From: Acidobacteriaceae bacterium
GTDB lineage: Bacteria; Acidobacteriota; Terriglobia; Terriglobales; Acidobacteriaceae
Assembly: GCA_003139975.1 (NCBI GenBank)
Contig: PLHN01000097.1
Location: 3,000 to 12,499 of the forward strand
Direction: 5' to 3'
DNA length: 9,500 bases
Shown piece after piece: positions 1 through 7,054 of the stretch. Every line of letters starts with the position of its first letter. Position 1 is the stretch's first letter. The notes below the pieces were generated by a model. The model did not search any database. It was given only the letters and a program-made list of their open reading frames with translations, and was not told the DNA's origin. The translations under genes were made by a program, and so were the position numbers.

Positions 1-3
1 CGA

Positions 4-813
4 ATGACAAACGGATATCACATCGTAGTGTGCGGAAGCGTCGTCCCCGACCCGCTGCAAACTCTCGAACCAGTCGCCGGCCCAACCGGTCCCGCGCTAA
101 AGAACGAAATGATGCTTCCGGCTGTGCTGGATCCTTGGGCGGCTCATGCTTTGTATGAAGCTGCCAACCTGGCAACGAAGGTCGTTGGCAGCAAGCTCTG
201 GCTGGTAAGTGTGGGACCAAAAGCAAAGCTGCAGCAAGTCATGATGACGATTGCGCAGCGGGTGAGCTTTGAACTTGTACCTGTGGACGCGAGTGCCAGT
301 GGCTTCGCCGATTCGCATTCGACGGCCGCACTGCTAGCCGAAGCGATCCAGAGTATCCCCGGCCTTGATCGCACACGTTTGCTGGTATTTGGCGGCTGGG
401 AATCGGCGTCGCGAGGCGCGGGCACAACCATGCAACTCGTGGGAGAGCGACTCGATATTCTCGACCAGTTTCAAGGTGTCGATCAGCTCAACCCGCAGCC
501 CGATGGCTCGTTCGAAGTTCTGGAGCGCATCGAGGGAGGTCGCCATCAGGTTTCGGCCTGTTCTGGGCCGCCGCTTTTGTTGGGCTGGGCGACGGGCAAT
601 CTGCCCGAACCACGCAACAATCCGCAGGTAGGAATGGCCAATATGCGCTCGGTAATGCCCGCGTTGCAACGGGCTAAGTCGGTGCCGCTACCGGTCGGCG
701 GGTTGCACTTCCTGAGCGCCAGCCCGCCGAAACAGCGGCGTCAGACTCGAGTCGTCAAAGACCTTTCGTCTGAGCAGATCGCGCAGGAGATTGCCGAATG
801 GATCGGCAAGTAG
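4..813 (+). CDS. etfB: Electron transfer flavoprotein beta subunit, divergent type
   Basis: EtfB carries electrons together with EtfA, normally as a cytoplasmic FAD/AMP heterodimer. The 269-residue protein is near the usual EtfB length (about 250-265). It keeps the EtfB layout: an N-terminal beta strand (HIVVCGSVVPDP, 6-17), the 'LDPWAAHALYEAANLA' helix (42-57), a Rossmann-like strand 'LWLVSVGPKAKL' (65-76), a 'LLVFGGWESASRGAGTTMQ' nucleotide-loop region (126-144), and the late 'LPEPRNNPQVGMANMRSVMPA' stretch (200-220), which matches the family's NEPRYPSLPGIMKA signature. The usual DGDTGQ AMP-binding loop is not recognisable; SASRGAGTT takes its place, so the second nucleotide may differ or be AMP/FAD in another arrangement (inference). 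The ATG lies 3 bases from the window edge, so upstream sequence and the ribosome site cannot be seen. It is followed by etfA in the same direction after 108 bases. Confidence 0.88.
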   Translation: MTNGYHIVVCGSVVPDPLQTLEPVAGPTGPALKNEMMLPAVLDPWAAHALYEAANLATKVVGSKLWLVSVGPKAKLQQVMMTIAQRVSFELVPVDASASGFADSHSTAALLAEAIQSIPGLDRTRLLVFGGWESASRGAGTTMQLVGERLDILDQFQGVDQLNPQPDGSFEVLERIEGGRHQVSACSGPPLLLGWATGNLPEPRNNPQVGMANMRSVMPALQRAKSVPLPVGGLHFLSASPPKQRRQTRVVKDLSSEQIAQEIAEWIGK

Positions 814-874
814 TGAAAGAAATCAGATTTCGTATCGCGGCATGCTTTCGAACATGCTGCTAATGCGGTACTGG

Positions 875-893
875 CGGCGCCCTTCAGGCGCCG
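875..893 (+). other. GC-rich hairpin between etfB and etfA
   Basis: A perfect 7-bp stem, CGGCGCC / GGCGCCG, closes a 5-base loop (CTTCA) in the 108-base gap between etfB and etfA. No T-tract follows (the next bases are GATTCTAAAA), so it does not look like a classic intrinsic terminator. It could be an mRNA-processing or stability element that sets the EtfB:EtfA ratio, or a weak attenuator (inference). A second, weaker inverted repeat, GCATG/CATGC around a TTCGAA core, sits just upstream at 840-857. Confidence 0.45.
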
Positions 894-921
894 GATTCTA
901 AAAGCGGAGACCAAGACTCTC

Positions 922-1989
922 ATGGCACAACATATTTTATTCTTGGCGCACGTTGCGGAAGGCGCCAACACGCTCACTAAAGCGTCGCATGAAGTTCTGG
1001 GTGCGGCTTTGAAATTGAGCAGTCAACTTGGCGCCCACTTAACCATCGGTCTGATCGGACACGACGTGGCCGCAGCCGCGGAAACGATTGCCGCCGCGGG
1101 GGCCGACAAAGTCTTTGCCGTGTTCGGACCTGACTTCGCGACTGCCCGCTACATGAGCGACGCCGCCGCCGCGGAAGCAATCTGCCGGTCAGCGGCAGCC
1201 GACCTGATTCTCGCGCCCGCATCTTCACGCTTCATGCGCGTCTTACCGGGAGTCGCCTACCGTCTCAATGGATGCGCCGACACGCATGTTACTTCGCTCG
1301 AAGCGCTCAATGGCGAATTGCGCGCCACCCGCTGGTACTATCGTCAGCGGATCGAAGCGGTCATTCGCCGCGAGCCGCGCCCGTGGATTGTTTTGCTGGA
1401 GCCCGGCTGCGAAGCGGCTTGGACCGGCACGCCTGGCCCAGTCAAACTCGAAGAACTCTCCCCGCCAAAGTTAACCGCCAGAACGGTTGTTACCGGCATC
1501 CGGGCTCCTGGAAGCGATGCGCAAACCATTCGGCCCGATGCCGACTTGTTGTTTGTCGCTGGTGCGGGATGGACCAAGAAACAGTCGGATGGAAAGACTC
1601 ATGTCGCGCAAGCCGAGAAGCTGATCCTCGATTTTCTGCGGGCCTCCGGCTCATCCTTGGGCGGCAGCAAATCGCTGGTCGATCAAACCGGTGAGAGTCA
1701 GGCGGTGCTGCGTTTCATGACTCATCTGAATCAGGTCGGTCAGACCGGATCAACACCGCGCCATCCCAAAGGCCTCTCCATGTGTTGCCATGGCGAGGAG
1801 CCACACGTGGTAGGCTGGCGATTTATCAACGAGCGTCGCGCGGTCAATCTCGATCCGAATTGTGGATGGGCGCGAGGAAAAGCAGACGTGCTCTATGTAG
1901 CCGACGCGTTTGAAGTGCTGGCGAATTTGAATGCTCTGCTGACTCCCCTAACGCAAACCAGCCTCGAAGCGATGACTCAGAAAGCCTGA
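922..1989 (+). CDS. etfA: Electron transfer flavoprotein alpha subunit, divergent type
   Basis: EtfA holds the catalytic FAD of the Etf heterodimer and passes electrons between dehydrogenases and a membrane or soluble acceptor. The protein is 355 residues (usual about 310-340). The N-terminal adenine-nucleotide-hydrolase-like half spans about 1-190, with 'LILAPASSRFMRVLPGVAYRL' near 95-115 matching the family's ADLVL..AS..GR.L.P..A. The C-terminal FAD half has 'GGSKSLVDQTG' (247-257; the usual GASRAAVD has Arg where this has Lys), the conserved QVGQTG (271-276), a His at 295 matching the QH that stabilises the flavin semiquinone, and 'AVNLDPN' (307-313) matching AIN.DP. The loop GISGA is replaced by MCCHGEE, and two adjacent cysteines there (288-289) are unusual. 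The start is ATG with GGAG 12 bases upstream, which is long but acceptable. It pairs with etfB upstream. Confidence 0.88.
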   Translation: MAQHILFLAHVAEGANTLTKASHEVLGAALKLSSQLGAHLTIGLIGHDVAAAAETIAAAGADKVFAVFGPDFATARYMSDAAAAEAICRSAAADLILAPASSRFMRVLPGVAYRLNGCADTHVTSLEALNGELRATRWYYRQRIEAVIRREPRPWIVLLEPGCEAAWTGTPGPVKLEELSPPKLTARTVVTGIRAPGSDAQTIRPDADLLFVAGAGWTKKQSDGKTHVAQAEKLILDFLRASGSSLGGSKSLVDQTGESQAVLRFMTHLNQVGQTGSTPRHPKGLSMCCHGEEPHVVGWRFINERRAVNLDPNCGWARGKADVLYVADAFEVLANLNALLTPLTQTSLEAMTQKA

Positions 1990-2029
1990 GAGTTGGCTCT
2001 GCCGAGTTCGGCTTCGAACGGAAAAGAAT

Positions 2030-2284
2030 GTGGCGAAGAATAGACGGATCGGAGCGCTTCTGGATAGCTTCCCGTTTGCCGACCAACTGGGGGTGATGCG
2101 GCGCAACCTCGTCAGCGATTCGTTGACGGGATTGTCCGTGGTGCGTGCAGAGATGTACACGCCCTTTCTCGCGTTCCATCTTCCCTGGAAAGACTCCTTC
2201 GACAACAACGATGCCCGCCGCGCACGGAGCGGTAGAGGCCGAGTCATGACATACCCTGCGGAGGAGGGAGTATCATGCGGATGA
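2030..2284 (+). CDS. Small hypothetical protein, 84 residues, unrecognised
   Basis: I do not recognise this protein. It would start with GTG 40 bases after the etfA stop, with a purine-rich GGAAAAGAA before it but no good Shine-Dalgarno. Up to about codon 63, third positions are mostly G or C, as in the neighbouring genes, which favours real coding or a coding remnant. The last 20 codons (Arg/Gly-rich, then AEEGVSCG) look less protein-like. No membrane segment, signal peptide or cysteine motif is visible. Its end overlaps the strong ribosome site and start of the mini-ORF before the UPF0182 gene, so translation could be coupled. It could instead be a fragment of a gene lost during the rearrangement that this region seems to have undergone. 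Confidence 0.35.
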   Translation: MAKNRRIGALLDSFPFADQLGVMRRNLVSDSLTGLSVVRAEMYTPFLAFHLPWKDSFDNNDARRARSGRGRVMTYPAEEGVSCG

Positions 2285-2301
2285 CTACACGGAGCCACTG
2301 A
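2262..2301 (+). promoter_or_regulatory. Strong Shine-Dalgarno and 8-codon mini-ORF before UPF0182 gene
   Basis: AGGAGG at 2262-2267 lies 7 bases before ATG 2275, the best ribosome site in the window. That ATG opens an 8-codon frame (MRMTTRSH) whose TGA ends at 2301, two bases before the GTG start of the UPF0182 gene at 2304. Ribosomes ending on the mini-ORF could reinitiate at the GTG (translational coupling). Alternatively, a lost or gained base has separated the original ATG from the UPF0182 frame, which is open back to a TGA at 2247-2249. Confidence 0.5.
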
Positions 2302-2303
2302 AA

Positions 2304-5156
2304 GTGGATAGGGCAATCCCTGAGTTCGTTGATTTGCCGCCGCGGCGTCCGCCACGGCGTCGTCGATTCCTTCTTATCTTGGGTGTGTTTGCCGCCATTT
2401 TCTTCGGCGGTCGCGCCGCACTGTCATATTACGTGGACGTGCTCTGGTTCGCGTCGCTTGGCTATGCGGACGTGTTCTGGAAAAAACTGGGCCTTCAGTG
2501 GGGAATCTTCGCGGCCTTTGCAGTGGTGACTTTTCTCATTTTGTATGGATCGTTCCTGGCTTTGAAGCGGGCGCATCTCCCGGACTTGCCGAGCGGCCAC
2601 ACGATTTACATCGGCGGACAGCCGTTGAAGCTGCCGGTTGAGGGTGTCCTGCGCCTCATTGCTCTCGGTGTCTCGCTCGTCATCGCCGCTGCCACCGGCG
2701 GAGCTATGTCAGCGGAGTGGCCGACGCTAGCGCTTTCTTGGTACGCGCCCCACACTTCGGGCATCCTCGATCCGATCTTTGGCAGATCTCTGAACTTCTT
2801 TCTTTTCGCTCTGCCCGCATGGCAGCTTATTGTCGGCTGGTTGCTTACACTAGCCGTAATTGGCTGCGGCCTTGCAGTTTTCTTCATCCTCATCACGGGC
2901 GGAGCGCGTGTGCTTGCCGGCCGTCTCAGTCGGTCCGTCACTCTGCCTTGGCGTGGGCTGTCCATTACATTTGCGTTTTTGTTGCTGATTCTCGCAATGC
3001 GGGTATATCTCGATCGGTTCGAGGCATTGCTGGAAGATCATACGATCTTCGGCGGCGTCACCTACACGGATGCGCACATCACCCTCACCGGGATGCTCGT
3101 CGTTTGCGCGGCCCTCGTCTTAGGTGCGCTGATCGCGGCCATCAATGCCGTGCGCGGGCCGCGCGGAGTATGGCTGGTCGCGGCGATCGTTCCAGCGGCA
3201 GTCTGTTATATCGCTGTTCAAGGGATCGCGTGGTACGTGAGCAGCTTCATCGTCAAGCCAAACGAGCTGGTTCGCGAGAAGCCTTACATTGTCTACAACA
3301 CTGACTTGACGCGGCAGGCCTACGGATTGAACCGGGTCGCGCAGCGTGAGTTCCCCGCCGAGACCACTGTTGACGCGGCCGACGCCGCAAATAACCAGGC
3401 CACGCTGCAGAACATCCGCCTGTGGGACTGGCATGCCCTGCAAGACACGCTGCGACAGATTCAGGAGATCCGGACCTACTACGACTTCCCCGACATCGAC
3501 ATCGATCGCTACTCGATCGACGGCACCACTCGCGAGGTCATGCTCGCCGCACGCGAACTGAACGTCGACAAGCTCCCCGAGAGCAGCCGCAACTGGATTA
3601 ACGAGAAGCTCATCTACACCCACGGCTACGGCATCACGATGAACCCGGTGAATGGGTTCACGCCGGAAGGCCTGCCCACACTGATTCTCAGCAACATGCC
3701 GGTGCAAAGCACGGTACGTGGTCTCAGCGTAACGCGCCCGGAGGTCTATTTTGGCGAGCTGACTGATACCGACGTCTACGTGAAGACGCGGCAGAAGGAA
3801 TTCAACTATCCGCAAGGCGAAAGCAACAACCTGACATCCTATGAAGGCAACGGTGGCATCGTTCTCGGAAGTTTCGTGCGCCGTGTTCTTATTGCACTCG
3901 ATCGCGACGACCTCGCCAAGCTGCCCTTCAGCGATGACGTGAACCGGGATAGCCGCCTGCTGATGCGCCGCAACATACGCGATCGCGTTTCCGCGTTGGC
4001 GCCCTTCCTTACCTACGATCCGGATGCGTACATCGTGCTCGGCGACGACGGCCGCCTCTCGTGGATCATGGACGCCTACACGATTTCAGACAGCTACCCT
4101 TACTCGACCCACTACCGCCTCGGCAACGATCTTATTAATTACATGCGGAACAGCGTCAAGGTCGTGATCGACGCCTACGACGGGACAACAACGTTTTACG
4201 TGTTTGACACGGACGATCCGATCATCGCAGCTTACCGCCGAATCTTTCCAACTCTGTTCAAGGATGCAGCCACAATGCCGCCGGGGCTGCGCAAGCACGT
4301 CCGCTACCCCGAGTTGTTGCTCAAACTACAGGCAGAGGTTTACGGGCTGTATCACATGACGGATCCGGAAGCGTTCTACAACCGTGAGGATCTGTGGACG
4401 GTGGCCACCGAAGTCGGCATGGGCGAGGGTGGCGGGCAAACCACGCAGGTGATGCAGCCTAACTTCGTGCTGATGAAACTACCGGGCGAAACCGGCGAGG
4501 AGTTCGTGGAGATTCTGCCCTTCACGCCCGCCAACCGCAATAACCTGATTGGCTGGATTGCCGGGCGCAGTGACGGCGCGCAGTACGGTACGTCGGTGGT
4601 CTACAACTTTCCCAAGACCAGGCTGGTCGACGGGCCGCTGCAAATCGAGGCGCGCATCGATCAGAACGCGCAGCTCTCCGGACAACTGACACTGTGGAAT
4701 CAGCAAGGCTCGCACGTGCGGCGCGGGGCGCTGCTGGTGATTCCGTCCGGGCGCGCGCTGCTGTATGCCGAACCGATTTACCTGCAGGCCGAACGCAGTC
4801 CAATGCCCGAGTTGCGGCTTGTCGTCCTCGCACTGCAGGACAAGCTGGCGTACGGGCCGACCTTCGAGTCGGCGATGGCGTCCCTATTCGGCGGAGCAGC
4901 GTCCTCCCTGACGGCCACGTCCGGAAATCCCCTGTCGACGACCGCCACGGCTGTCTCGGGCGAGACGGGGCGAGGCGCACCGGGATCCGCCGCATCGCCA
5001 CAGGCTGCACCGGATCTCAAGACACTCATCGCGGAAGCCGCGAGAGACCTTGCCGACTACCAGCGCCTGACGGCGGAAGGCAAACTCGGCGAGGCTGGGC
5101 AGAAGCTTGAAGGGTTGAAGCGCACCCTCGACAAGCTTAACGCGCGTCAGAAGTAG
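2304..5156 (+). CDS. UPF0182 family large membrane protein
   Basis: This is a full-length UPF0182 protein of 950 residues (family usually about 900-1000), of unknown function. The N-terminus is Arg/Pro-rich and probably cytoplasmic (11-21). It is followed by about seven hydrophobic segments near 22-44, 64-87, 113-133, 173-198, 217-234, 260-283 and 288-310. The family hallmark 'YYVDVLWFASLGYADVFW' is at 42-59. A large soluble region of about 600 residues follows, probably outside the membrane. An Ala/Ser/Thr/Gly-rich linker (about 870-910) then leads to a charged helical tail of about 40 residues that may form a coiled coil. The start chosen is GTG 2304, with GGAG nine bases before it; no ATG lies in frame between the upstream TGA (2247) and the first membrane segment. 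The frame is clean throughout. It lies between etfBA and the hdrA remnant, and no functional link to either is known. Confidence 0.9.
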   Translation: MDRAIPEFVDLPPRRPPRRRRFLLILGVFAAIFFGGRAALSYYVDVLWFASLGYADVFWKKLGLQWGIFAAFAVVTFLILYGSFLALKRAHLPDLPSGHTIYIGGQPLKLPVEGVLRLIALGVSLVIAAATGGAMSAEWPTLALSWYAPHTSGILDPIFGRSLNFFLFALPAWQLIVGWLLTLAVIGCGLAVFFILITGGARVLAGRLSRSVTLPWRGLSITFAFLLLILAMRVYLDRFEALLEDHTIFGGVTYTDAHITLTGMLVVCAALVLGALIAAINAVRGPRGVWLVAAIVPAAVCYIAVQGIAWYVSSFIVKPNELVREKPYIVYNTDLTRQAYGLNRVAQREFPAETTVDAADAANNQATLQNIRLWDWHALQDTLRQIQEIRTYYDFPDIDIDRYSIDGTTREVMLAARELNVDKLPESSRNWINEKLIYTHGYGITMNPVNGFTPEGLPTLILSNMPVQSTVRGLSVTRPEVYFGELTDTDVYVKTRQKEFNYPQGESNNLTSYEGNGGIVLGSFVRRVLIALDRDDLAKLPFSDDVNRDSRLLMRRNIRDRVSALAPFLTYDPDAYIVLGDDGRLSWIMDAYTISDSYPYSTHYRLGNDLINYMRNSVKVVIDAYDGTTTFYVFDTDDPIIAAYRRIFPTLFKDAATMPPGLRKHVRYPELLLKLQAEVYGLYHMTDPEAFYNREDLWTVATEVGMGEGGGQTTQVMQPNFVLMKLPGETGEEFVEILPFTPANRNNLIGWIAGRSDGAQYGTSVVYNFPKTRLVDGPLQIEARIDQNAQLSGQLTLWNQQGSHVRRGALLVIPSGRALLYAEPIYLQAERSPMPELRLVVLALQDKLAYGPTFESAMASLFGGAASSLTATSGNPLSTTATAVSGETGRGAPGSAASPQAAPDLKTLIAEAARDLADYQRLTAEGKLGEAGQKLEGLKRTLDKLNARQK

Positions 5157-5173
5157 TCTCGCTACGGTGCTCC

Positions 5174-5425
5174 CCTCCTTATGGATATGCTAGATTTGCC
5201 CGAGACCTGATCGTCAAGTATCTCGGCGAGGATGATAGAAAGCTTTCCCGCGAATACGACCTCGTGGTGCTGTCAGTCGGTATACAGCCGCCAAAAGGGG
5301 TGAAGGCTCTTGCGGAGCGATTCGGCATCGAGCTAAACAAATTCAATTTCTGCAAAACCTCGGAATTCACGCCGGCCGAATCGTCGCGGCCCGGAACATA
5401 TGTCGCTGGCCCGTTTGTCGAGATG
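5174..5425 (+). pseudogene. hdrA: HdrA-like remnant, fragment A (end of a first FAD module)
   Basis: The frame reading 'GYARFARDLIVKYLGEDD' then 'EYDLVVLSVGIQPPKG' and 'GTYVAGPFVE' (ending at 5422) matches the last part of an HdrA-type FAD module. There the family reads DLVVLSVG..P, then GVFVAG..Q.PKDIP. The usual PKDIP continuation is absent: after E (5420-5422) the frame runs into unrelated MAAVRRPWS and a TGA at 5450-5452. There is no start codon with a ribosome site; the homologous part begins only about 20-35 bases after the UPF0182 stop, so the N-terminal HdrA part, including its glycine-rich FAD motif, is missing. It looks like a leftover slice of a longer gene. Exact homology edges are approximate because no alignment was run. 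Confidence 0.7.
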
Positions 5426-5442
5426 GCGGCCGTCCGAAGACC

Positions 5443-6273
5443 GTGGTCATGATCCAGTGCGTGGGCTCGCGCGAGAATGACCATCCCTACCCCTACTGCT
5501 CTCGAGTCTGTTGCGCAGAGGCCATCAAGAATGCGCTGCGCATCAAGGAGCTCTCTCCGCAAACCGCTGTGTACGTTCTCTACCGCGACATCCGGACCTA
5601 TGGAGTCAAGGAGAGTTACTACACCAAGGCACGCCAGCAGGGAGTCGTGTTCGTGCGCTACGAGGAGGACAGCAAACCAGAAGTTTCCCGGAATGGCGCC
5701 GGACTGCAGGTGGTCGTGCGTAACCAGACTCTGGGCATGCCGATGATGATCCCAGCAAATCTGGTTGTGCTGTCCGCGGGCATTCATCCGCACGAAGACA
5801 ACAAGACCATCGCACAGTTCCTAAAGGTTCCGTTGAACAGCGAGGGATTCTTCCTCGAAGCCCATATGAAGCTGCGCCCGGTCGACTTCATGACCGATGG
5901 AGTCTTCGTGTGCGGGCTGGCACATTCTCCCAAAACCATCGAGGAATCCATTCTGCAAGCGCAGGCGGCGTCGGCGCGAGCAGCCGCCATCCTGGTACGG
6001 GATACCCTCGAACTCGAAGCCAACGTCTCGGAAGTTGTGGACCAAAGCTGCGACGGCTGCGCCTATTGTGTGGACACGTGCCCCTTCAAAGCGATCACCC
6101 TGCTCGACTACATGTGGCAGCGTTCGGTCAAGAAATCGGTGGAGGCCAACGAGACCACTTGCAAGGGCTGTGGCTGCTGCCAGGCAACGTGTCCCAAGAA
6201 CGGTATCTTCATTCGCGGATTTACGCTTGATCAGATCCGCGCACAAATCGAGGCAGCCCTGGAGGTGGCGTAA
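5443..6273 (+). CDS. hdrA: HdrA-like flavin/iron-sulfur protein, C-terminal fragment B
   Basis: This is the C-terminal part of a heterodisulfide reductase subunit A-like protein, which in intact form carries FAD and several 4Fe-4S clusters and passes electrons to partner subunits. Over 276 residues it shows 'IQCVGSREN' (4-12), the cysteine group 'YCSRVCC' (18-24), '[10 protein letters not shown]' (107-116), 'GVFVCGLAH' (153-161) and two ferredoxin motifs of CxxCxxCxxxCP type (Cys 203/206/209/213 and Cys 240/243/246/250). The dinucleotide-binding start of the FAD module is missing. Coding sense extends upstream in frame to about 5425 (DGGRPKTVV), where it meets fragment A in a different frame. 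GTG 5443 or ATG 5449 would have to serve as start, and neither has a convincing ribosome site. All eight ferredoxin cysteines are intact. Its stop overlaps the mvhD start by one base. It may be a silent remnant or a shortened Fe-S protein. Confidence 0.75.
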   Translation: MVMIQCVGSRENDHPYPYCSRVCCAEAIKNALRIKELSPQTAVYVLYRDIRTYGVKESYYTKARQQGVVFVRYEEDSKPEVSRNGAGLQVVVRNQTLGMPMMIPANLVVLSAGIHPHEDNKTIAQFLKVPLNSEGFFLEAHMKLRPVDFMTDGVFVCGLAHSPKTIEESILQAQAASARAAAILVRDTLELEANVSEVVDQSCDGCAYCVDTCPFKAITLLDYMWQRSVKKSVEANETTCKGCGCCQATCPKNGIFIRGFTLDQIRAQIEAALEVA

Positions 6274-6796
6274 TGGAAGAAAACAGCATGCAATCAGCCT
6301 CAACCGCGGCGGCCGCGCCGCCGGCTGAGACGTTTCAACCTCTGATCATCGCCTTGTGCTGCAACTGGTGCTCCTATGCCGGAGCCGATTTGGCGGGCGT
6401 GTCCCGAATTCAATACCCGCCGAGCATCCGCGTGATTCGCGTGATGTGCTCCGGCATGGTCCATCCCAACCTCGTCATTGAAGCTCTCACCAAGGGCGCG
6501 GATGGCGTTCTCATGTGCGGTGCCACATTGGCGACTGCCATTATCAGGACGGCTACAAAAAAGCGGAACAAAGGGCGGAGCCCATACGCCTGACGCTCTC
6601 CGACTTCGGCATTGAAGAAGAACGATTTCGTCTGGAGTGGGTGTCCGCCGCCGATGGCCCGCGCTTCGCTCAGGTTGTCCGAAGTTTCACAGAACAAGTG
6701 CAGAAGTTGGGTCCAAGCCCGTACAAACTAAGGATAGTCCACGCATCGATGTGTGTACCTAAACCTCCGATCCTCGCATCCAGCGCCGCTTTGTGA
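6273..6796 (+). pseudogene. mvhD: MvhD-like 2Fe-2S protein, frameshifted
   Basis: MvhD (also called FlpD/FrhD-like) is a small iron-sulfur protein that links HdrA to a hydrogenase or dehydrogenase. The first frame (6273-6593) gives '[20 protein letters not shown]' and '[10 protein letters not shown]', both hallmark cysteine regions, up to 'GADGVLMCG'. The continuation is in the -1 frame: '[18 protein letters not shown]', then 'ERFRLEWVSAADGPRFAQVV' and 'QVQKLGPSPY', ending at 6796. The family reads GCHPGDCHY at this point, so one G appears lost in TGCGGTGCC at about 6519-6520 (expected TGCGGGTGCC). The unshifted product is 106 residues and lacks the last two cysteine ligands. The corrected protein would be near 174 residues, slightly long, with about 20 C-terminal residues past the usual end. 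The ATG is preceded by GGAGGT (6261-6266) and overlaps the hdrA stop as TAATG, indicating coupled translation. Confidence 0.82.
6557..6563 (+). other. A_AAA_AAG slippery heptamer inside broken mvhD
   Basis: In the frame set by the 6273 ATG, bases 6557-6563 read A AAA AAG, the classic bacterial -1 frameshift site. A -1 slip here puts the ribosome in the downstream MvhD frame (next codons GCG GAA CAA). Nine bases further on lies a small GGGC/GCCC hairpin (6573-6583). The slip would not restore the CHIGDC cysteine motif, which lies upstream at 6521-6538. The heptamer may therefore be chance, since Lys-Lys codons are expected at this position in the ancestral frame. Confidence 0.35.
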
Positions 6797-7054
6797 ACAC
6801 CGTGTCGCTGAAACCCTTTTTGAAAACGCACCGCAAGCTCCGGGTTGGGCCACCGCGAATTAGGACAGCTGCTTCGGGTACGAGAACCAAGGGCAGATGT
6901 TGAGACACAGTCCAAGGCATCGCCTCCGATTGGGAGGTATAGAAGACCACTGCAGGGTCGAAGTGCGAACGAGCCTGACGCGGAATTGATCGCGTGACGA
7001 CTGATGGCTGATGGAGCGAAGTCCCCAACTACAGAAGGCCGCGAAAACACGCGA
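6797..7054. other. Intergenic gap between convergent genes, no gene seen
   Basis: This gap lies between the end of the mvhD remnant (plus) and the end of the response regulator (minus). Open frames on both strands were read, and none gives a recognisable protein. A small inverted repeat, CCTCC/GGAGG with a 5-base loop (6923-6937), and CGCG/CGCG (7040-7053, just past the regulator stop) could form weak hairpins. Neither is followed by a T-tract, so no terminator is called. Confidence 0.5.

Noticed and set aside
872..886. Sigma-54-like TGGC…TTC spacing upstream of etfA
   Set aside because: The essential -12 GC is absent (TTCA), and the bases belong to the perfect hairpin.
2001..2012. GCCGAGTTCGGC as a terminator after etfA
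   Set aside because: Only a 4-bp stem with no T-tract.
3120..3815. 231-codon open frame antisense to the UPF0182 gene
   Set aside because: It is a mirror of a GC-rich, well-conserved gene; there is no ribosome site and no recognisable family.
7040..7053. CGCG-AAAACA-CGCG as a terminator for the regulator
   Set aside because: The stem is only 4 bp and no T-run follows on the transcribed strand.
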